Below the pieces are notes generated by a model. It made no database searches. It was given only the letters and a program-made list of their open reading frames with translations, and was not told the origin of the DNA. A stretch of DNA of 64,000 nucleotides from Actinoallomurus sp040655075 (GTDB lineage Bacteria > Actinomycetota > Actinomycetes > Streptosporangiales > Streptosporangiaceae): contig NZ_JBFAJC010000014.1 in assembly GCF_040655075.1 (NCBI RefSeq), positions 154,345-218,344 on the forward strand. Direction: 5' to 3'. Positions within the stretch are counted from its first letter, which is position 1. The number at the start of each line of letters is the position of its first letter. Below, piece by piece: positions 36,435 to 45,502 of the stretch. The translations under genes were made by a program, and so were the position numbers.

Positions 36435-37187
36435 TTACGCTCTCAACGGAGCGAGATGGGCGATGAACCACTCACGCGCGAGTTCGGCGACCGACGTCGC
36501 AGCGCCGGGCTCGTCGAGCAGATGGGTGGCGCCAGGGACGACGATCAGCCGGTTTTCGCAGCAAAGCCGCGTTCGTGCTCGCTGGTTGAGATTGAGCAGC
36601 GCACCATGGTGGCCGCCGACGATGAGCAGAGTCGGGGCGCGTACGGCCGGCAGCCGGGTGCTCGCGAGATCCGGCCGACCGGCTCGGCAGACCACCGCCC
36701 TGACGATGGCACCGGGCTCCGCAGCGGCCCACAGCGCGGCCGCGGCTGCGGTGCCCGCCCCGAGGTAGCCGATCCCGGCCGCTTCCACCGTCGGTTCCCG
36801 GCGCAGGCGACGGGTCAGCTCGCTCAGCCGGCCCGCCAGCATCGCGATGGCGAAGAGCTTGGCACGGTCGAGTTCCTCGTCCGAGGTGAGCAGGTCGAAC
36901 AGCACGGTGCCCAACCCCGCGTCGTTGAGGACGGCCGCGAGGAAGCGGTTACACGGACTGAACCGGCTGTTGCTGCCGGCATGGGCGAACACGACGACCC
37001 CCGTGGCCCGTTCGGGCACCATCACACGCCCCGCCAAAAGCGCGCCGCCCACATCGACGACGACCCGTTCATCCAAGGCCAGCCGATCACCGCCGGAGAC
37101 ACGAAGCGGTCGCTCGTCCGCGTCTTTCGGCGCGGCGGACCATAGCAGGTCGCCGATGCGACGCACTCGCCCCGCTGGCCGCATCAT
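36435..37187 (-). CDS. Alpha/beta hydrolase (dienelactone-hydrolase-like), no clear nucleophile
   Basis: A 250-residue hydrolase-fold protein: VVVFAHAGSNSRFSPCNRFL, GLGTVLFDLLTSDEELDRA, GIGYLGAGTAAAAALWAAAE, APTLLIVGGHHGALLNLNQR and VPGATHLLDEPG with the His. At the elbow where a Ser or Cys is expected the sequence is GAGTA, and the acid position reads GGHH, so classical esterase activity is doubtful. Its ATG overlaps the stop of the small gene upstream (ATGA). Confidence 0.8.
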   Translation of the reverse strand: MMRPAGRVRRIGDLLWSAAPKDADERPLRVSGGDRLALDERVVVDVGGALLAGRVMVPERATGVVVFAHAGSNSRFSPCNRFLAAVLNDAGLGTVLFDLLTSDEELDRAKLFAIAMLAGRLSELTRRLRREPTVEAAGIGYLGAGTAAAAALWAAAEPGAIVRAVVCRAGRPDLASTRLPAVRAPTLLIVGGHHGALLNLNQRARTRLCCENRLIVVPGATHLLDEPGAATSVAELAREWFIAHLAPLRA

Positions 37188-37432
37188 CGCCGGGCTTCGC
37201 GCTGACCCTCATCCCGGCGTGGGTCGGTGACGAGCACCAGTTCGTGAGCGCGGCGAGCGGCCTCGGTGACCGTCTTTTCACCGGGCTCGGCCAGCGGGCC
37301 TTCCTCGAGCCCATGTGCCAGCAACCGGATCGCCTCCGCGACCGCCTCCGTACGCGTCTCCAGCCGAGATACACGTTTCTCAAGGTCGGTCAGGGCCGAC
37401 TCCCGATCCCTCTGATCGCCATATCGGACCAT
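37184..37432 (-). CDS. Small charged coiled-coil protein
   Basis: An 82-residue hydrophilic protein with a short heptad pattern (SALTDLEKRVSRLETRTEAV). I do not recognise a family. It is coupled to the hydrolase gene by an ATGA overlap and GGGGG lies before the start, which supports expression. Confidence 0.6.
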   Translation of the reverse strand: MVRYGDQRDRESALTDLEKRVSRLETRTEAVAEAIRLLAHGLEEGPLAEPGEKTVTEAARRAHELVLVTDPRRDEGQREARR

Positions 37433-37504
37433 CAGTGCCCCCTAACCCCTCATTCGTCTCGCCTCGGCCCGTACCTGTTTCCAGGCTCCCGCTCAGGGTG
37501 GAGA

Positions 37505-37519
37505 GGGCCCCAGGGTCTT
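37505..37519. promoter_or_regulatory. Weak DosR-like box
   Basis: GGGCCCCAGGGTCTT, 73 bases before the small coiled-coil gene. Only partial agreement with the island motif. Confidence 0.3.
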
Positions 37520-37704
37520 TCGTCACCAAGCCTCTCGCCGGCCGGCTCCATGCGCCTCATGGTTCGCCTCGGGAAGATCAGATTTCCGCCGCGCTTCGAT
37601 CCCGTACGACTCGGCGACGCCGCTAAGGTGCCGACGAATTCCGTCGCCTGCTCATGCGGTGACGACGCTGATCGGCGCCCCGGTCCTGAGCGCCGGCGGT
37701 GTTG

Positions 37705-39648
37705 TCAGGAGGTCGCGGGGGCGCTGACGGATGCGACGGCGCGATCGCGTTCTTCCTCGTTCAGGACTCCCCGGACTGCGTGGCCGTCGACCGTCTCGTG
37801 TTCGACGAGCAGTCCCGCAAGCCGGTCGAGAGCGGGCCGATGGGCCCGGAGCATGCCCAGGGCGCGGTCCTGGGCGTGCCGGAGCAGGCGCATGATCTCT
37901 TCGTCGATGTTCCGCTGCGTCTGCTCGGAGTAGGGCCGCCGCAGCGCGTCCTCGGGGGCGCCGCTGAGATACCTCGGTTCCCCGGAGGCGTAGCCCACGG
38001 GCCCGAGAGCCGGTGACAGGCCGAACTCGCGCACCATACGGGTGGCGATCTGCGTGGCGCCGGCCAGGTCGTCGGCGGCACCTGTGGACCCTTCACCGAA
38101 GACGATCAGTTCGGCCGCCCGGCCGCCGAGCCGTACGGTGAGCAGGTCGGTGAGATAGCCCTCGCTGTAGAGACGGCGCTCGGCTTCGGGGAGCTGCTCG
38201 GTGACACCGAGGGTCATGCCCGCCGGCAGGATGGTGACCTTGGCGACCGGGTCGGCGTGCTCGCACAGCGCCGCCAAAAGCGCGTGCCCGGACTCGTGGA
38301 CGGCCACCGCGTGCCGTTCCTCGGGCAGCAACGCGTTCGAGGTCTCCCGGCGGCCCAGCAGGACGCGGTCGCGTGCGGTGTCCATATCCCGGGCCTCGAT
38401 GATCGTCCGGCCCGCACGGACCGCGTTGATCGCAGCCTCGTTGACGAGATTGGCCAGATCCGCCCCGGAGAATCCCGGCGTGCCGCGGGCGACGGCGTCC
38501 AGGTCGACGTCTGCGGCCAGATGCTTGGTACGGGCGTGCACCGCTAGGATCGCGGCCCGTTCGGCCTGGTTGGGCAGCGGGACGACGACCTGCCGGTCGA
38601 ACCGGCCAGGGCGCAGCAGCGCCGGATCCAGCGTGTCGGGCCGGTTGGTGGCCGCCAGCACCACGATGCCGCTCGACTGATCGAAGCCGTCCATTTCCCC
38701 GAGCAGTTGGTTCAGCGTCTGCTCACGCTCATCATGACCACCACTGATCGCGCCCACGCCGCGGCGTCCGCCGATGGCGTCGATCTCATCGATGAAGACG
38801 ATCGAAGGCGCCCGCTTCCGCGCCTCGTCGAACAGGTCGCGGACCCGCGAGGCGCCGACGCCGACGAACATCTCCACGAACGCCGATCCGGTGACGGACA
38901 GGAACGGCACTTCGGCCTCACCGGCGACCGCCCGGGCGATCAATGTCTTGCCCGTGCCGGGCGGCCCCACCATGATCACACCGCGCGGCGGTTTGGCACC
39001 GGCCGCGGCATACCGGTCTGGATCACGCAGGAAATCGACGATCTCGCTGATCTCCTGCTTGACGCCCTCGTAACCGGCGACGTCGTCGAACCGCGTCACC
39101 GGACGTTCGGCCTCAATGATCTTCGCTTTCGAGCGGCCGAACCCGCCGACACCTCCCGACAGGGAACGCTGCGCCGCCCGTCCACTCCACATGAAGAGAC
39201 TGACGATGAACAGCAGGGGCAAGAAGCTGAGCAGAAGGGCGGCCAGGGACCCGCTGCTTCGCGTCGCCGTGATCTTCACGCCCTTGGCCCGCAGCTCGCT
39301 CGCGAGCTGGGTGGTGTTCAGCGCGGTCGGGATCCGGCTGGTGAAGCTCTTGCCGCCCTTCAGCGTCCCGCTCACCGCGCCGGTGTCATCGACCCGGATA
39401 TCCGACACCTGGCCGGCGTTCACATCGGCCGCGAACTCGGTGTAGGACAACGTCGCCGGCCGGGGCTCGGTGGAGATTCCTCGTCCGATCAGCAGGATCA
39501 GGGTGATGACGATGCCGATCGGCAGCAGCCAGAAGCGCCAGGACGGAGGCGGCTGCGGTGCCGGCTTCGGCGGCTCGTTCGGCGGGCCGGGCTTCGCCGA
39601 CCTCGTCGCGTGCCGGCCACGGTTCCGAAGACGTGTCCCGGCGATCAT
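37705..39648 (-). CDS. ftsH: FtsH ATP-dependent zinc metalloprotease
   Basis: A 647-residue membrane protease. A Pro-rich N-terminus and a first helix (LPIGIVITLILLIG) are followed by the outer domain, a second helix (LLSFLPLLFIVSLFMW), and an AAA+ module with Walker A GPPGTGKT, Walker B FIDEID and the second region of homology ATNRPDTLDPALLRPGRFDR. The zinc site is HESGH, with a third ligand in the GAADDL helix region. ATG at 39648 is preferred over GTG at 39687. It is probably a stress-specific second copy. A DosR-like box and a CBS fragment lie upstream. Confidence 0.94.
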   Translation of the reverse strand: MIAGTRLRNRGRHATRSAKPGPPNEPPKPAPQPPPSWRFWLLPIGIVITLILLIGRGISTEPRPATLSYTEFAADVNAGQVSDIRVDDTGAVSGTLKGGKSFTSRIPTALNTTQLASELRAKGVKITATRSSGSLAALLLSFLPLLFIVSLFMWSGRAAQRSLSGGVGGFGRSKAKIIEAERPVTRFDDVAGYEGVKQEISEIVDFLRDPDRYAAAGAKPPRGVIMVGPPGTGKTLIARAVAGEAEVPFLSVTGSAFVEMFVGVGASRVRDLFDEARKRAPSIVFIDEIDAIGGRRGVGAISGGHDEREQTLNQLLGEMDGFDQSSGIVVLAATNRPDTLDPALLRPGRFDRQVVVPLPNQAERAAILAVHARTKHLAADVDLDAVARGTPGFSGADLANLVNEAAINAVRAGRTIIEARDMDTARDRVLLGRRETSNALLPEERHAVAVHESGHALLAALCEHADPVAKVTILPAGMTLGVTEQLPEAERRLYSEGYLTDLLTVRLGGRAAELIVFGEGSTGAADDLAGATQIATRMVREFGLSPALGPVGYASGEPRYLSGAPEDALRRPYSEQTQRNIDEEIMRLLRHAQDRALGMLRAHRPALDRLAGLLVEHETVDGHAVRGVLNEEERDRAVASVSAPATS

Positions 39649-39670
39649 GGCTTCCGTGCCCTGACGGTGG

Positions 39671-39832
39671 TCATCGCCGGTGTACACCGATCACGCGCCG
39701 ACCTTCATCGACGACCGGAGCCCCGCTGACCCCTCGCGCCGCCAACGCTCGGACGATCACCTTGAACCCGTCATCCGGCCGCAGGCACACGATGTCCGTC
39801 GTCATGTAGTCCTGTACCGTCGCGTGGTTCAT
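39671..39832 (-). pseudogene. Truncated CBS-domain peptide
   Basis: A 53-residue frame with one CBS start: TVQDYMTTDIVCLRPDDGFK, GVSGAPVVDEGRRVIGV. It stops just where CBS domains continue into their second helix, 23 bases before the ftsH start. It has a good ribosome site (AGGGGGTGAAG). It is either a shortened gene or a leader-like peptide translated before ftsH. Confidence 0.6.
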
Positions 39833-39901
39833 CTTCACCCCCTGTTTCACGATGTCTCGATCAGCGAAGACGTCGATAGGGCCGTGCGGTCGCGCGCGTC
39901 T

Positions 39902-39915
39902 GGGACCAAAGTCCT
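39902..39915. promoter_or_regulatory. DosR-like box upstream of CBS fragment and ftsH
   Basis: GGGACCAAAGTCCT, one of the best copies: arms GGGAC and GTCCT around CAAA. It is 70 bases before the CBS fragment start. Confidence 0.72.
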
Positions 39916-40073
39916 CCCAGGCGGCCGCCGTGCTCTGGGCATCCAGGGCTTCCGACTGTCGGCGTGCGAGCTTCCCCGGACCGGGCATCGCGGAGAGCGA
40001 TCGATCGGAGATCGTCTCAAGGTTCGGCGGGAATCTCGTTCACCGTCCGGTCGGCCGTGGGTAAGCGAGGAGG

Positions 40074-40715
40074 ATGACCGCAGGCGCTTCGCCGGAAGAT
40101 CTCGTCCAGACCGTCCGGGCTACGGGTATCCGCGATGAGCGTGTGCTCGAAGCCATTCGTGCGACGCCACGAGCGGAGTTCGTTCCCGCCGAGCATGCCA
40201 CCGCAGCCTACATCGACATACCCATCGAGATCGGCCACGGTCAAGTGACCACGCAACCCTCTCTAACGGCGCGGATGATCGAGGGCCTCGGCCTGAGAGG
40301 CAAGGAGCACGTACTGGAAATCGGCACGGGCCTCGGCTTCCAGACCGCACTCCTCGCATACCTGGCAGCGGACGTCGTCAGCGTCGAGCGGTGGCCGGAC
40401 CTGGCGCGCCAAGCCCGGCAGAACCTCGCCCGCCAGGCGATCCACAATGTCAAGGTGATCACCGGGGACGGCAGTGGCGGCGTCCCGGAACACGCTCCGT
40501 ACGACGCCATCATCGTGTCGGCCGCCTTCCCACAGGTCCCCGAGCCGCTCACCCGGCAACTCCGGCTCGGCGGCAGGCTCGTACAGCCCATCGGCCCCGG
40601 CGGTCAAGAAGACGTGGTGCTGTTCCACCGCACCCCCGCAGGGCTGAAGCACCAGAAGATCCTCACCCCGGCAAGCTTCGTCCGGCTGCACGGGCGATTC
40701 GGCTTTCCGGGATGA
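40074..40715 (+). CDS. pcm: Protein-L-isoaspartate O-methyltransferase
   Basis: A 213-residue SAM-dependent repair enzyme. VLEAIRATPRAEFVP, GHGQVTTQPSLTARMIEGL, VLEIGTGLGFQTALLA (motif I) and YDAIIVSAAFPQVPEPL are family signatures. It methylates isoaspartyl residues in aged proteins, a fitting role in a long-lived dormant cell. ATG at 40074 lies directly after GAGGAGG, so the exact start may be a few codons off. Confidence 0.93.
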   Translation: MTAGASPEDLVQTVRATGIRDERVLEAIRATPRAEFVPAEHATAAYIDIPIEIGHGQVTTQPSLTARMIEGLGLRGKEHVLEIGTGLGFQTALLAYLAADVVSVERWPDLARQARQNLARQAIHNVKVITGDGSGGVPEHAPYDAIIVSAAFPQVPEPLTRQLRLGGRLVQPIGPGGQEDVVLFHRTPAGLKHQKILTPASFVRLHGRFGFPG

Positions 40716-40800
40716 GCGGCGACGCGGCGACGCGGTCACCGCGGGATCCTTCCGGCAGCGTCTGGCATGTCCGAAGGCGCGGCGCTGGTCGCGGTCGTAC

Positions 40801-40814
40801 GAGGCGAAGGTCCC
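40801..40814. promoter_or_regulatory. DosR-like box (distal)
   Basis: GAGGCGAAGGTCCC, the same 14 bases as in the CBS-USP intergenic region at about 33694-33707. Confidence 0.45.
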
Positions 40815-40987
40815 CACACCACGGGACCCATGGCCACCAGGCCCTCCCCAGCGTGCGGGACCGCGTTCGCCACCGTCTGCCAGGACCTTCGTCTGGCCTA
40901 CCGAGACGAACCGTCGGCGTTTCACCGTCAGCGTGGGCGCGTCGCGCTTGGTCGTGCGTTCGAAGGACGGTCCTCGCGACGGTCGGC

Positions 40988-41001
40988 GGGACCATCGCCC
41001 C
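40988..41001. promoter_or_regulatory. DosR-like box (proximal)
   Basis: GGGACCATCGCCCC, 98 bases before the USP start, identical to the box at 42105-42118. Confidence 0.5.
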
Positions 41002-41098
41002 TATCGGGCCTGTCACCGAGAAACGCACGATGCCAGAAAGGCCATCCGGCGAAGGCGATTACGGGCGTTCGATGGCCCGGGGCAGAAAGGCGGGCGTC

Positions 41099-41989
41099 AT
41101 GCGGAAACCCATCGTGGTCGGCGTCGACGGATCACACCACGCCATGAACGCCGTGGACTGGGCCGCGGCCGAGGCCGGGCGCAGACGCCTACCACTTCGC
41201 ATCGTGCACATCACCACCGGCTGGGAACGCGGCGACATCCCGGCATACCGCGGTCACGGATCGATGGCCCCACCACCGGAGACCCCTGGGCTGAAAGTCC
41301 TGGACGTGGCCGAGGAACGCGCCCGGACGTTCGCCCTCGTCGAGATCGAACGACGGCTCGGCGTCGGTCCCGTTCCCGGCACGCTGCTTCAGGAGTCGGC
41401 CGACGGCGCGCTGCTCGTTCTGGGACAGCGCGGAACCGGTACCTTCACCCGGCTGCTACTCGGCTCGGTGAGCCGCCAGGCGGCCGAACACGCTCGTTGC
41501 CCGGTCGTCATCGTGCCCACCGACACCGACCGCAGGCCCCGGCTGCCGGAGATCGTCGTCGGGATCGATGGCTCCGAAGCCTCCATCGACGCCGTCGCCT
41601 TCGCGCTGGAGGAGGCGGCCATGCGCGCGATCGGGGTGCGCGCGATCCACGCGTGGAACCACCCCGACTATCCGGCGGAGATGCGTCCGGCCTACTACAA
41701 CACCTTCACGATCGAGGAAGAGGGCGCCAGAGTCCTGTCCGAATCCCTGGCCGGATGGACCGCCAAGTACCCCGACGTATCGGTGATCCAACAGGTGATC
41801 GAGGGCAACCCGGCCGCCGTCCTCACCGAGGCCTCACGCACCGCCGAACTCCTCGTGGTCGGTGCCAGAGGACGCGGCGGATTCCCCGGCCTGCGCCTCG
41901 GCTCGGTCAGCAACGCAGCCCTCCACCACGCCGAGGGCCCACTGGCCATCGTACGGCGGTCCGGCGGCAACGCCGGAAGCAACGGATGA
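41099..41989 (+). CDS. Tandem universal stress protein
   Basis: A 296-residue protein of two USP domains. Domain 1: KPIVVGVDGSHHAMNAVDWA and LVLGQRGTGTFTRLLLGSVS. Domain 2: EIVVGIDGSEASIDAVAFAL and LVVGARGRGGFPGLRLGSVS. Both have the ATP-binding G-x2-G-x9-G(S/T) loop, like the mycobacterial Rv2623 type that slows growth. ATG at 41099 after AAAGG. Confidence 0.93.
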   Translation: MRKPIVVGVDGSHHAMNAVDWAAAEAGRRRLPLRIVHITTGWERGDIPAYRGHGSMAPPPETPGLKVLDVAEERARTFALVEIERRLGVGPVPGTLLQESADGALLVLGQRGTGTFTRLLLGSVSRQAAEHARCPVVIVPTDTDRRPRLPEIVVGIDGSEASIDAVAFALEEAAMRAIGVRAIHAWNHPDYPAEMRPAYYNTFTIEEEGARVLSESLAGWTAKYPDVSVIQQVIEGNPAAVLTEASRTAELLVVGARGRGGFPGLRLGSVSNAALHHAEGPLAIVRRSGGNAGSNG

Positions 41990-42104
41990 TGACCGGCTGC
42001 GTGTTTCCGCGACCGAAGCCGATCGTAGGGGCACCCCGAGCGGCACGGCCCGTCAGCATCCGCCTGGGGCTGCCGTCACCCCGGCCTGAACGGCCCGACG
42101 GCGC

Positions 42105-42118
42105 GGGACCATCGCCCC
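42105..42118. promoter_or_regulatory. DosR-like box before phosphoribosyltransferase-hydrolase gene
   Basis: GGGACCATCGCCCC, about 50 bases before the gene start; identical to 40988-41001. Confidence 0.5.
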
Positions 42119-42168
42119 TGGACCGCGTCGGCCCACAATGCCGAGCCTGAATGTGAGGGGGCAGAGCC

Positions 42169-43506
42169 GTGATGTTCATCGATCGAATCGACGCGGGCCG
42201 ACGCCTGGCGGCGCGGCTTCGCCATCTGAGAGGCCGGGATCTCGTGGTCGTCGGGCTTCCGCGAGGAGGCGTTCCCGTCGCCGGGGAGGTGGCCCGCGCG
42301 CTGGACGCGCCATTGGATGTCATCGTGGTCCGGAAGCTGGGAGTGCCGTTCCAGCCGGAGCTGGGCATGGGGGCGATCGGTCAGGACGGCGTGCGGATCA
42401 TCAACGACGACATCGTCCGCATGGCACAAGTGTCTCCCAATGAACTGGCCGCGGTGGAGGCACGTGAACGCGCCGAGTTGGAACGGCGCGGGCGTCGGTA
42501 CCGCGGGGGTCGGGCCCGGGTGCCACTGGAGGGGCGGACGGTGATCGTGGTCGATGACGGCATCGCCACCGGTTCGACGGCGCGGGCCGCCTGCGAGGTG
42601 GCGCGCGCACAGGGGGCGGCACACGTCGTACTCGCCGTCCCGGTCGCGCCTCCTGGCTGGACCACCGTGCTGGAGGGCGAGGCCGACGAACTGATCTGCC
42701 TGGAGACTCCCGCGAAATTCGCGGCGATCGGGCAGTGGTACGCCGACTTCTCCCAGACCAGCGACGAGCAGGTCGCGGCCTGCCTTCGGCAGGCGGGCGG
42801 TCACGGGCCCGCGCCGGGCGTCCACTCATCGCCGAACACCGACCTGCCGCGGGATGAGGAGGTCGAGGTACAGGCCGGGCCGGTACGGCTGGCCGGCCGC
42901 CTGACCGTGCCCGAGGATCCCCGCGGGTTCGTCATGTTCGCCCATGGCAGCGGCAGCAGCCGCCACAGTCCGCGCAACCGCTACGTGGCCACCGCGCTGA
43001 ACCAGATCGGGCTCGGCACCCTGCTGTTCGACCTGCTCACCGCCAAGGAGGAGGTCGACCGGGCCAACGTGTTCGACATCGAACTGCTGGCCCGCCGACT
43101 GGCCGACACCACCGCCTGGCTACGCGGCCTCCCCGAGGCCGACGGGCTCGGGGTCGGCTACTTCGGTGCCGGCACCGGGGCCGCCGCGGCGCTGTGTGCC
43201 GCCGCCGAACCCGATGCTGACGTCACCGCCGTCGTCTCCCGTGGCGGCCGACCCGACCTGGCGGGCCCCAGGCTGGCTCATGTGACCGCCCCCACCCTGC
43301 TCATCGTTGGTGGACGGGACGAGATCGTTCTCGAGCTCAACCAACAGGCCCAGGCTCTGTTGCGCTGCGAGAACCGGCTCGCCGTTGTCCCTGACGCGAC
43401 GCACCTGTTCGAAGAACCCGGAGCCCTCGAAACGATCGCGGGGCTCGGGCGAGAGTGGTTCATCGATCATCTCGCGCCGCTCCCCCAACCGTCCCCCGGG
43501 ACATGA
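42169..43506 (+). CDS. Phosphoribosyltransferase-alpha/beta hydrolase fusion
   Basis: A 445-residue two-domain protein. Residues about 1-210 are a type I PRTase with the PRPP loop VIVVDDGIATGSTA (126-138) and the VVGLPRGGVPVAGEVA start. Residues about 230-440 are a dienelactone-hydrolase-like fold (FVMFAHGSGSSRHSPRNRYV, GLGTLLFDLLT, VTAPTLLIVGGRDEIVLELN, VPDATHLFEEPG). The nucleophile elbow is GAGTG (333-337), without Ser or Cys. Starts at 42169 (GTG) or 42172 (ATG). Such fusions recur in actinobacterial stress islands but their reaction is unknown. Confidence 0.88.
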   Translation: MMFIDRIDAGRRLAARLRHLRGRDLVVVGLPRGGVPVAGEVARALDAPLDVIVVRKLGVPFQPELGMGAIGQDGVRIINDDIVRMAQVSPNELAAVEARERAELERRGRRYRGGRARVPLEGRTVIVVDDGIATGSTARAACEVARAQGAAHVVLAVPVAPPGWTTVLEGEADELICLETPAKFAAIGQWYADFSQTSDEQVAACLRQAGGHGPAPGVHSSPNTDLPRDEEVEVQAGPVRLAGRLTVPEDPRGFVMFAHGSGSSRHSPRNRYVATALNQIGLGTLLFDLLTAKEEVDRANVFDIELLARRLADTTAWLRGLPEADGLGVGYFGAGTGAAAALCAAAEPDADVTAVVSRGGRPDLAGPRLAHVTAPTLLIVGGRDEIVLELNQQAQALLRCENRLAVVPDATHLFEEPGALETIAGLGREWFIDHLAPLPQPSPGT

Positions 43507-43537
43507 ACCGCGCACGCGGAGACGGGAGGAGAACGCC

Positions 43538-43786
43538 ATGGAGACCAAGCAGTGGAGCGTTCGGATCGACATCAGTGAGAGCGGCAAGGACACCCACGTG
43601 CACGCCGTCCTGGTGACGATGAACGGCACAGTCCTGAAGGGCCAGGGCCACGCCCGGCGCCACCCGCGCGACCGGGCCGTCCCGGAGATCGGCGACGAAC
43701 TCGCGGCGGGCCGGGCCCTCATCGACCTGGGCAGCCGACTCGTGCAACTCGCCACCGCCGACATGGCCGAATCCGCCCCACTGTGA
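43538..43786 (+). CDS. DUF1876 (dsRBD-like) small protein
   Basis: An 82-residue protein with KQWSVRIDISESGKDTHVHA and LIDLGSRLVQLATADM, typical of DUF1876. The fold resembles a double-stranded RNA-binding domain, but binding is not established. GGGAGGAG precedes the ATG. It ends 7 bases before rtcB, so the two are coupled and an RNA-related role is attractive. Confidence 0.88.
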   Translation: METKQWSVRIDISESGKDTHVHAVLVTMNGTVLKGQGHARRHPRDRAVPEIGDELAAGRALIDLGSRLVQLATADMAESAPL

Positions 43787-43792
43787 CCAACC

Positions 43793-45211
43793 GTGCGGAT
43801 CGCCCAAGAGGGTCCCTACCGGTTCCGGGTCGAGCAGGAAGGATCAATGCGGGTCCCGGGTGTGGTGTTCGCCTCACCCGCTCTCCTGCCCGATCCGGCC
43901 GCCGATGAGGCGCTGCAGCAGGTGGCCGACGTGGCCGCGCTGCCGGGAATCGTTGTCGCCTCGTACGCGATGCCGGACGTGCACTGGGGCTACGGGTTCC
44001 CCATCGGCGGCGTGGCCGCCACCGACATCCAGGCCGATGGCGTGGTCTCCCCCGGCGGTGTCGGCTTCGACATCTCCTGCGGAGTCCGTTTGCTGGCCGC
44101 CGACCTCGATCGCGGAGCGATCGGCTCCCGGCTGGGCGCGCTCATGGATCGCCTGGACCACACGATTCCGCGTGGCCCCGGGCGCGGCGCGGTCTGGTCC
44201 CTCACCGGCCGCGCACAACTCGAGGAGATCCTGACCGACGGAGCACGCTACGCCGTCCGAGCCGGCCACGGCACCACCCGCGACCTGGAACGCTGCGAAG
44301 ACGCCGGAGCGGTCATCGACGCGACACCGAAGGCCGTCAGCGGCCGGGCCGAACAACGCGGCCTCGGCCAGCTCGGCAGCCTGGGATCCGGCAACCACTT
44401 CCTGGAGATCCAGACGGTTGACCAAATCTACGACGACACCGTCGCCAAGGCATTCGGACTGCATCCCGGCCAGATCTGCGTCATGATCCACTGCGGCTCG
44501 CGTGGCCTCGGCCATCAGATCTGCACCGACCACGTACGGGCCATGCAAACCGCGATGCCCCAGTACGGGATCGCCGTCCCGGACCGGCAGCTGGCCTGCG
44601 TCCCCGCCGACTCTCCCGAGGGCCGCGCCTACCTGGGCGCGATGGCCGCCGCGGCCAACTACGGACGCGCCAACCGCCAACTCCTCGCCGAAGCCACCCG
44701 GCGGGCCTTCGCCACCCTCTACGGCGCCACCCTCGACCTGGTCTACGACGTCTCCCACAACCTCGCCAAGATCGAAACACACCAGCTCGACGGCCGGCGA
44801 CGGCGGCTGTGCGTCCACCGCAAAGGCGCCACCCGCGCCCTGCCGCCCGGCCACCCCGACCTGCCCGCGGACCTGTCCGACGCGGGCCAGCCGGTGCTCA
44901 TCCCCGGCACCATGGGCACCGCCTCGTACGTGCTCACCGGCGTCCCCGGCAACCCGGCCTTCAACTCCACCTGCCACGGCGCCGGCCGCCGACAAAGCCG
45001 TCACCAAGCCGCCCGCACCGTACGCGGCAAAGACCTCCGCGAGCGCCTCGAAGCGGCCGGCATCGCCGTACGCGGTGCCTCCTGGCGCGGCCTCGCCGAA
45101 GAGGCCCCAACCGCCTACAAGGACATCGATGCGGTCATCGTCACCGCCGAAGGTGCCGGACTGTGCCGCAAGATCGCCCGCCTCGTCCCCTTGGGAGTCA
45201 TCAAAGGGTGA
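43793..45211 (+). CDS. rtcB: RtcB-type RNA ligase
   Basis: A 472-residue 3'-phosphate RNA ligase. Metal and GMP residues are visible: GGVGFDISCGVRL (Cys96), GSGNHFLEI, HCGSRGLGHQ, and TCHGAGRRQSR with the His that takes GMP. Length is normal. It joins 2',3'-cyclic-phosphate or 3'-phosphate ends to 5'-OH ends in tRNA or rRNA repair. It starts with GTG just after the DUF1876 gene; its activator archease is at 35226-35651. Confidence 0.95.
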   Translation: MRIAQEGPYRFRVEQEGSMRVPGVVFASPALLPDPAADEALQQVADVAALPGIVVASYAMPDVHWGYGFPIGGVAATDIQADGVVSPGGVGFDISCGVRLLAADLDRGAIGSRLGALMDRLDHTIPRGPGRGAVWSLTGRAQLEEILTDGARYAVRAGHGTTRDLERCEDAGAVIDATPKAVSGRAEQRGLGQLGSLGSGNHFLEIQTVDQIYDDTVAKAFGLHPGQICVMIHCGSRGLGHQICTDHVRAMQTAMPQYGIAVPDRQLACVPADSPEGRAYLGAMAAAANYGRANRQLLAEATRRAFATLYGATLDLVYDVSHNLAKIETHQLDGRRRRLCVHRKGATRALPPGHPDLPADLSDAGQPVLIPGTMGTASYVLTGVPGNPAFNSTCHGAGRRQSRHQAARTVRGKDLRERLEAAGIAVRGASWRGLAEEAPTAYKDIDAVIVTAEGAGLCRKIARLVPLGVIKG

Positions 45212-45362
45212 CACCATCTGCATTCGTCCCACGCGGCCCTCTCGGCACGCTGGGATAATGCGCACCGGCATCGTCGTCTTGGACCGCTCCCCGCTCGTAC
45301 GGTCCTGACGCACCCGATTTCCTGCGGCCTCGCCGACGGTCTGGCGGAACGCCCGCGGGTGC

Positions 45363-45378
45363 GAGGACCATCGGCCCT
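45363..45378. promoter_or_regulatory. DosR-like box before PEP synthase gene
   Basis: GAGGACCATCGGCCCT, 125 bases before the start. The half-sites are GGAC and GGCCC. Confidence 0.5.
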
Positions 45379-45502
45379 GTCGCGCCCGCTTTCACCCACG
45401 GAGCCTGGAATCGAAGGACCGATGCCGTGTCGAAAGGGGCGGATCAGGCCGCCGACGGCTTTGGAGCCACATGCCCGACGCGGGCGAGGAAGGTGAACCG
45501 TC

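Larger units (their letters stand above)
40716..41098. other. Regulatory intergenic region with several DosR-like half-sites
   Basis: No gene is supported in 383 bases. Motif-like stretches occur at 40801-40814, 40823-40835 (GGGACCCATGGCC) and 40988-41001, all before the tandem USP gene. Confidence 0.5.

Noticed and set aside
43874..45313. A 479-residue minus-strand ORF opposite rtcB
   Set aside because: Shadow of rtcB, whose catalytic residues are all visible.
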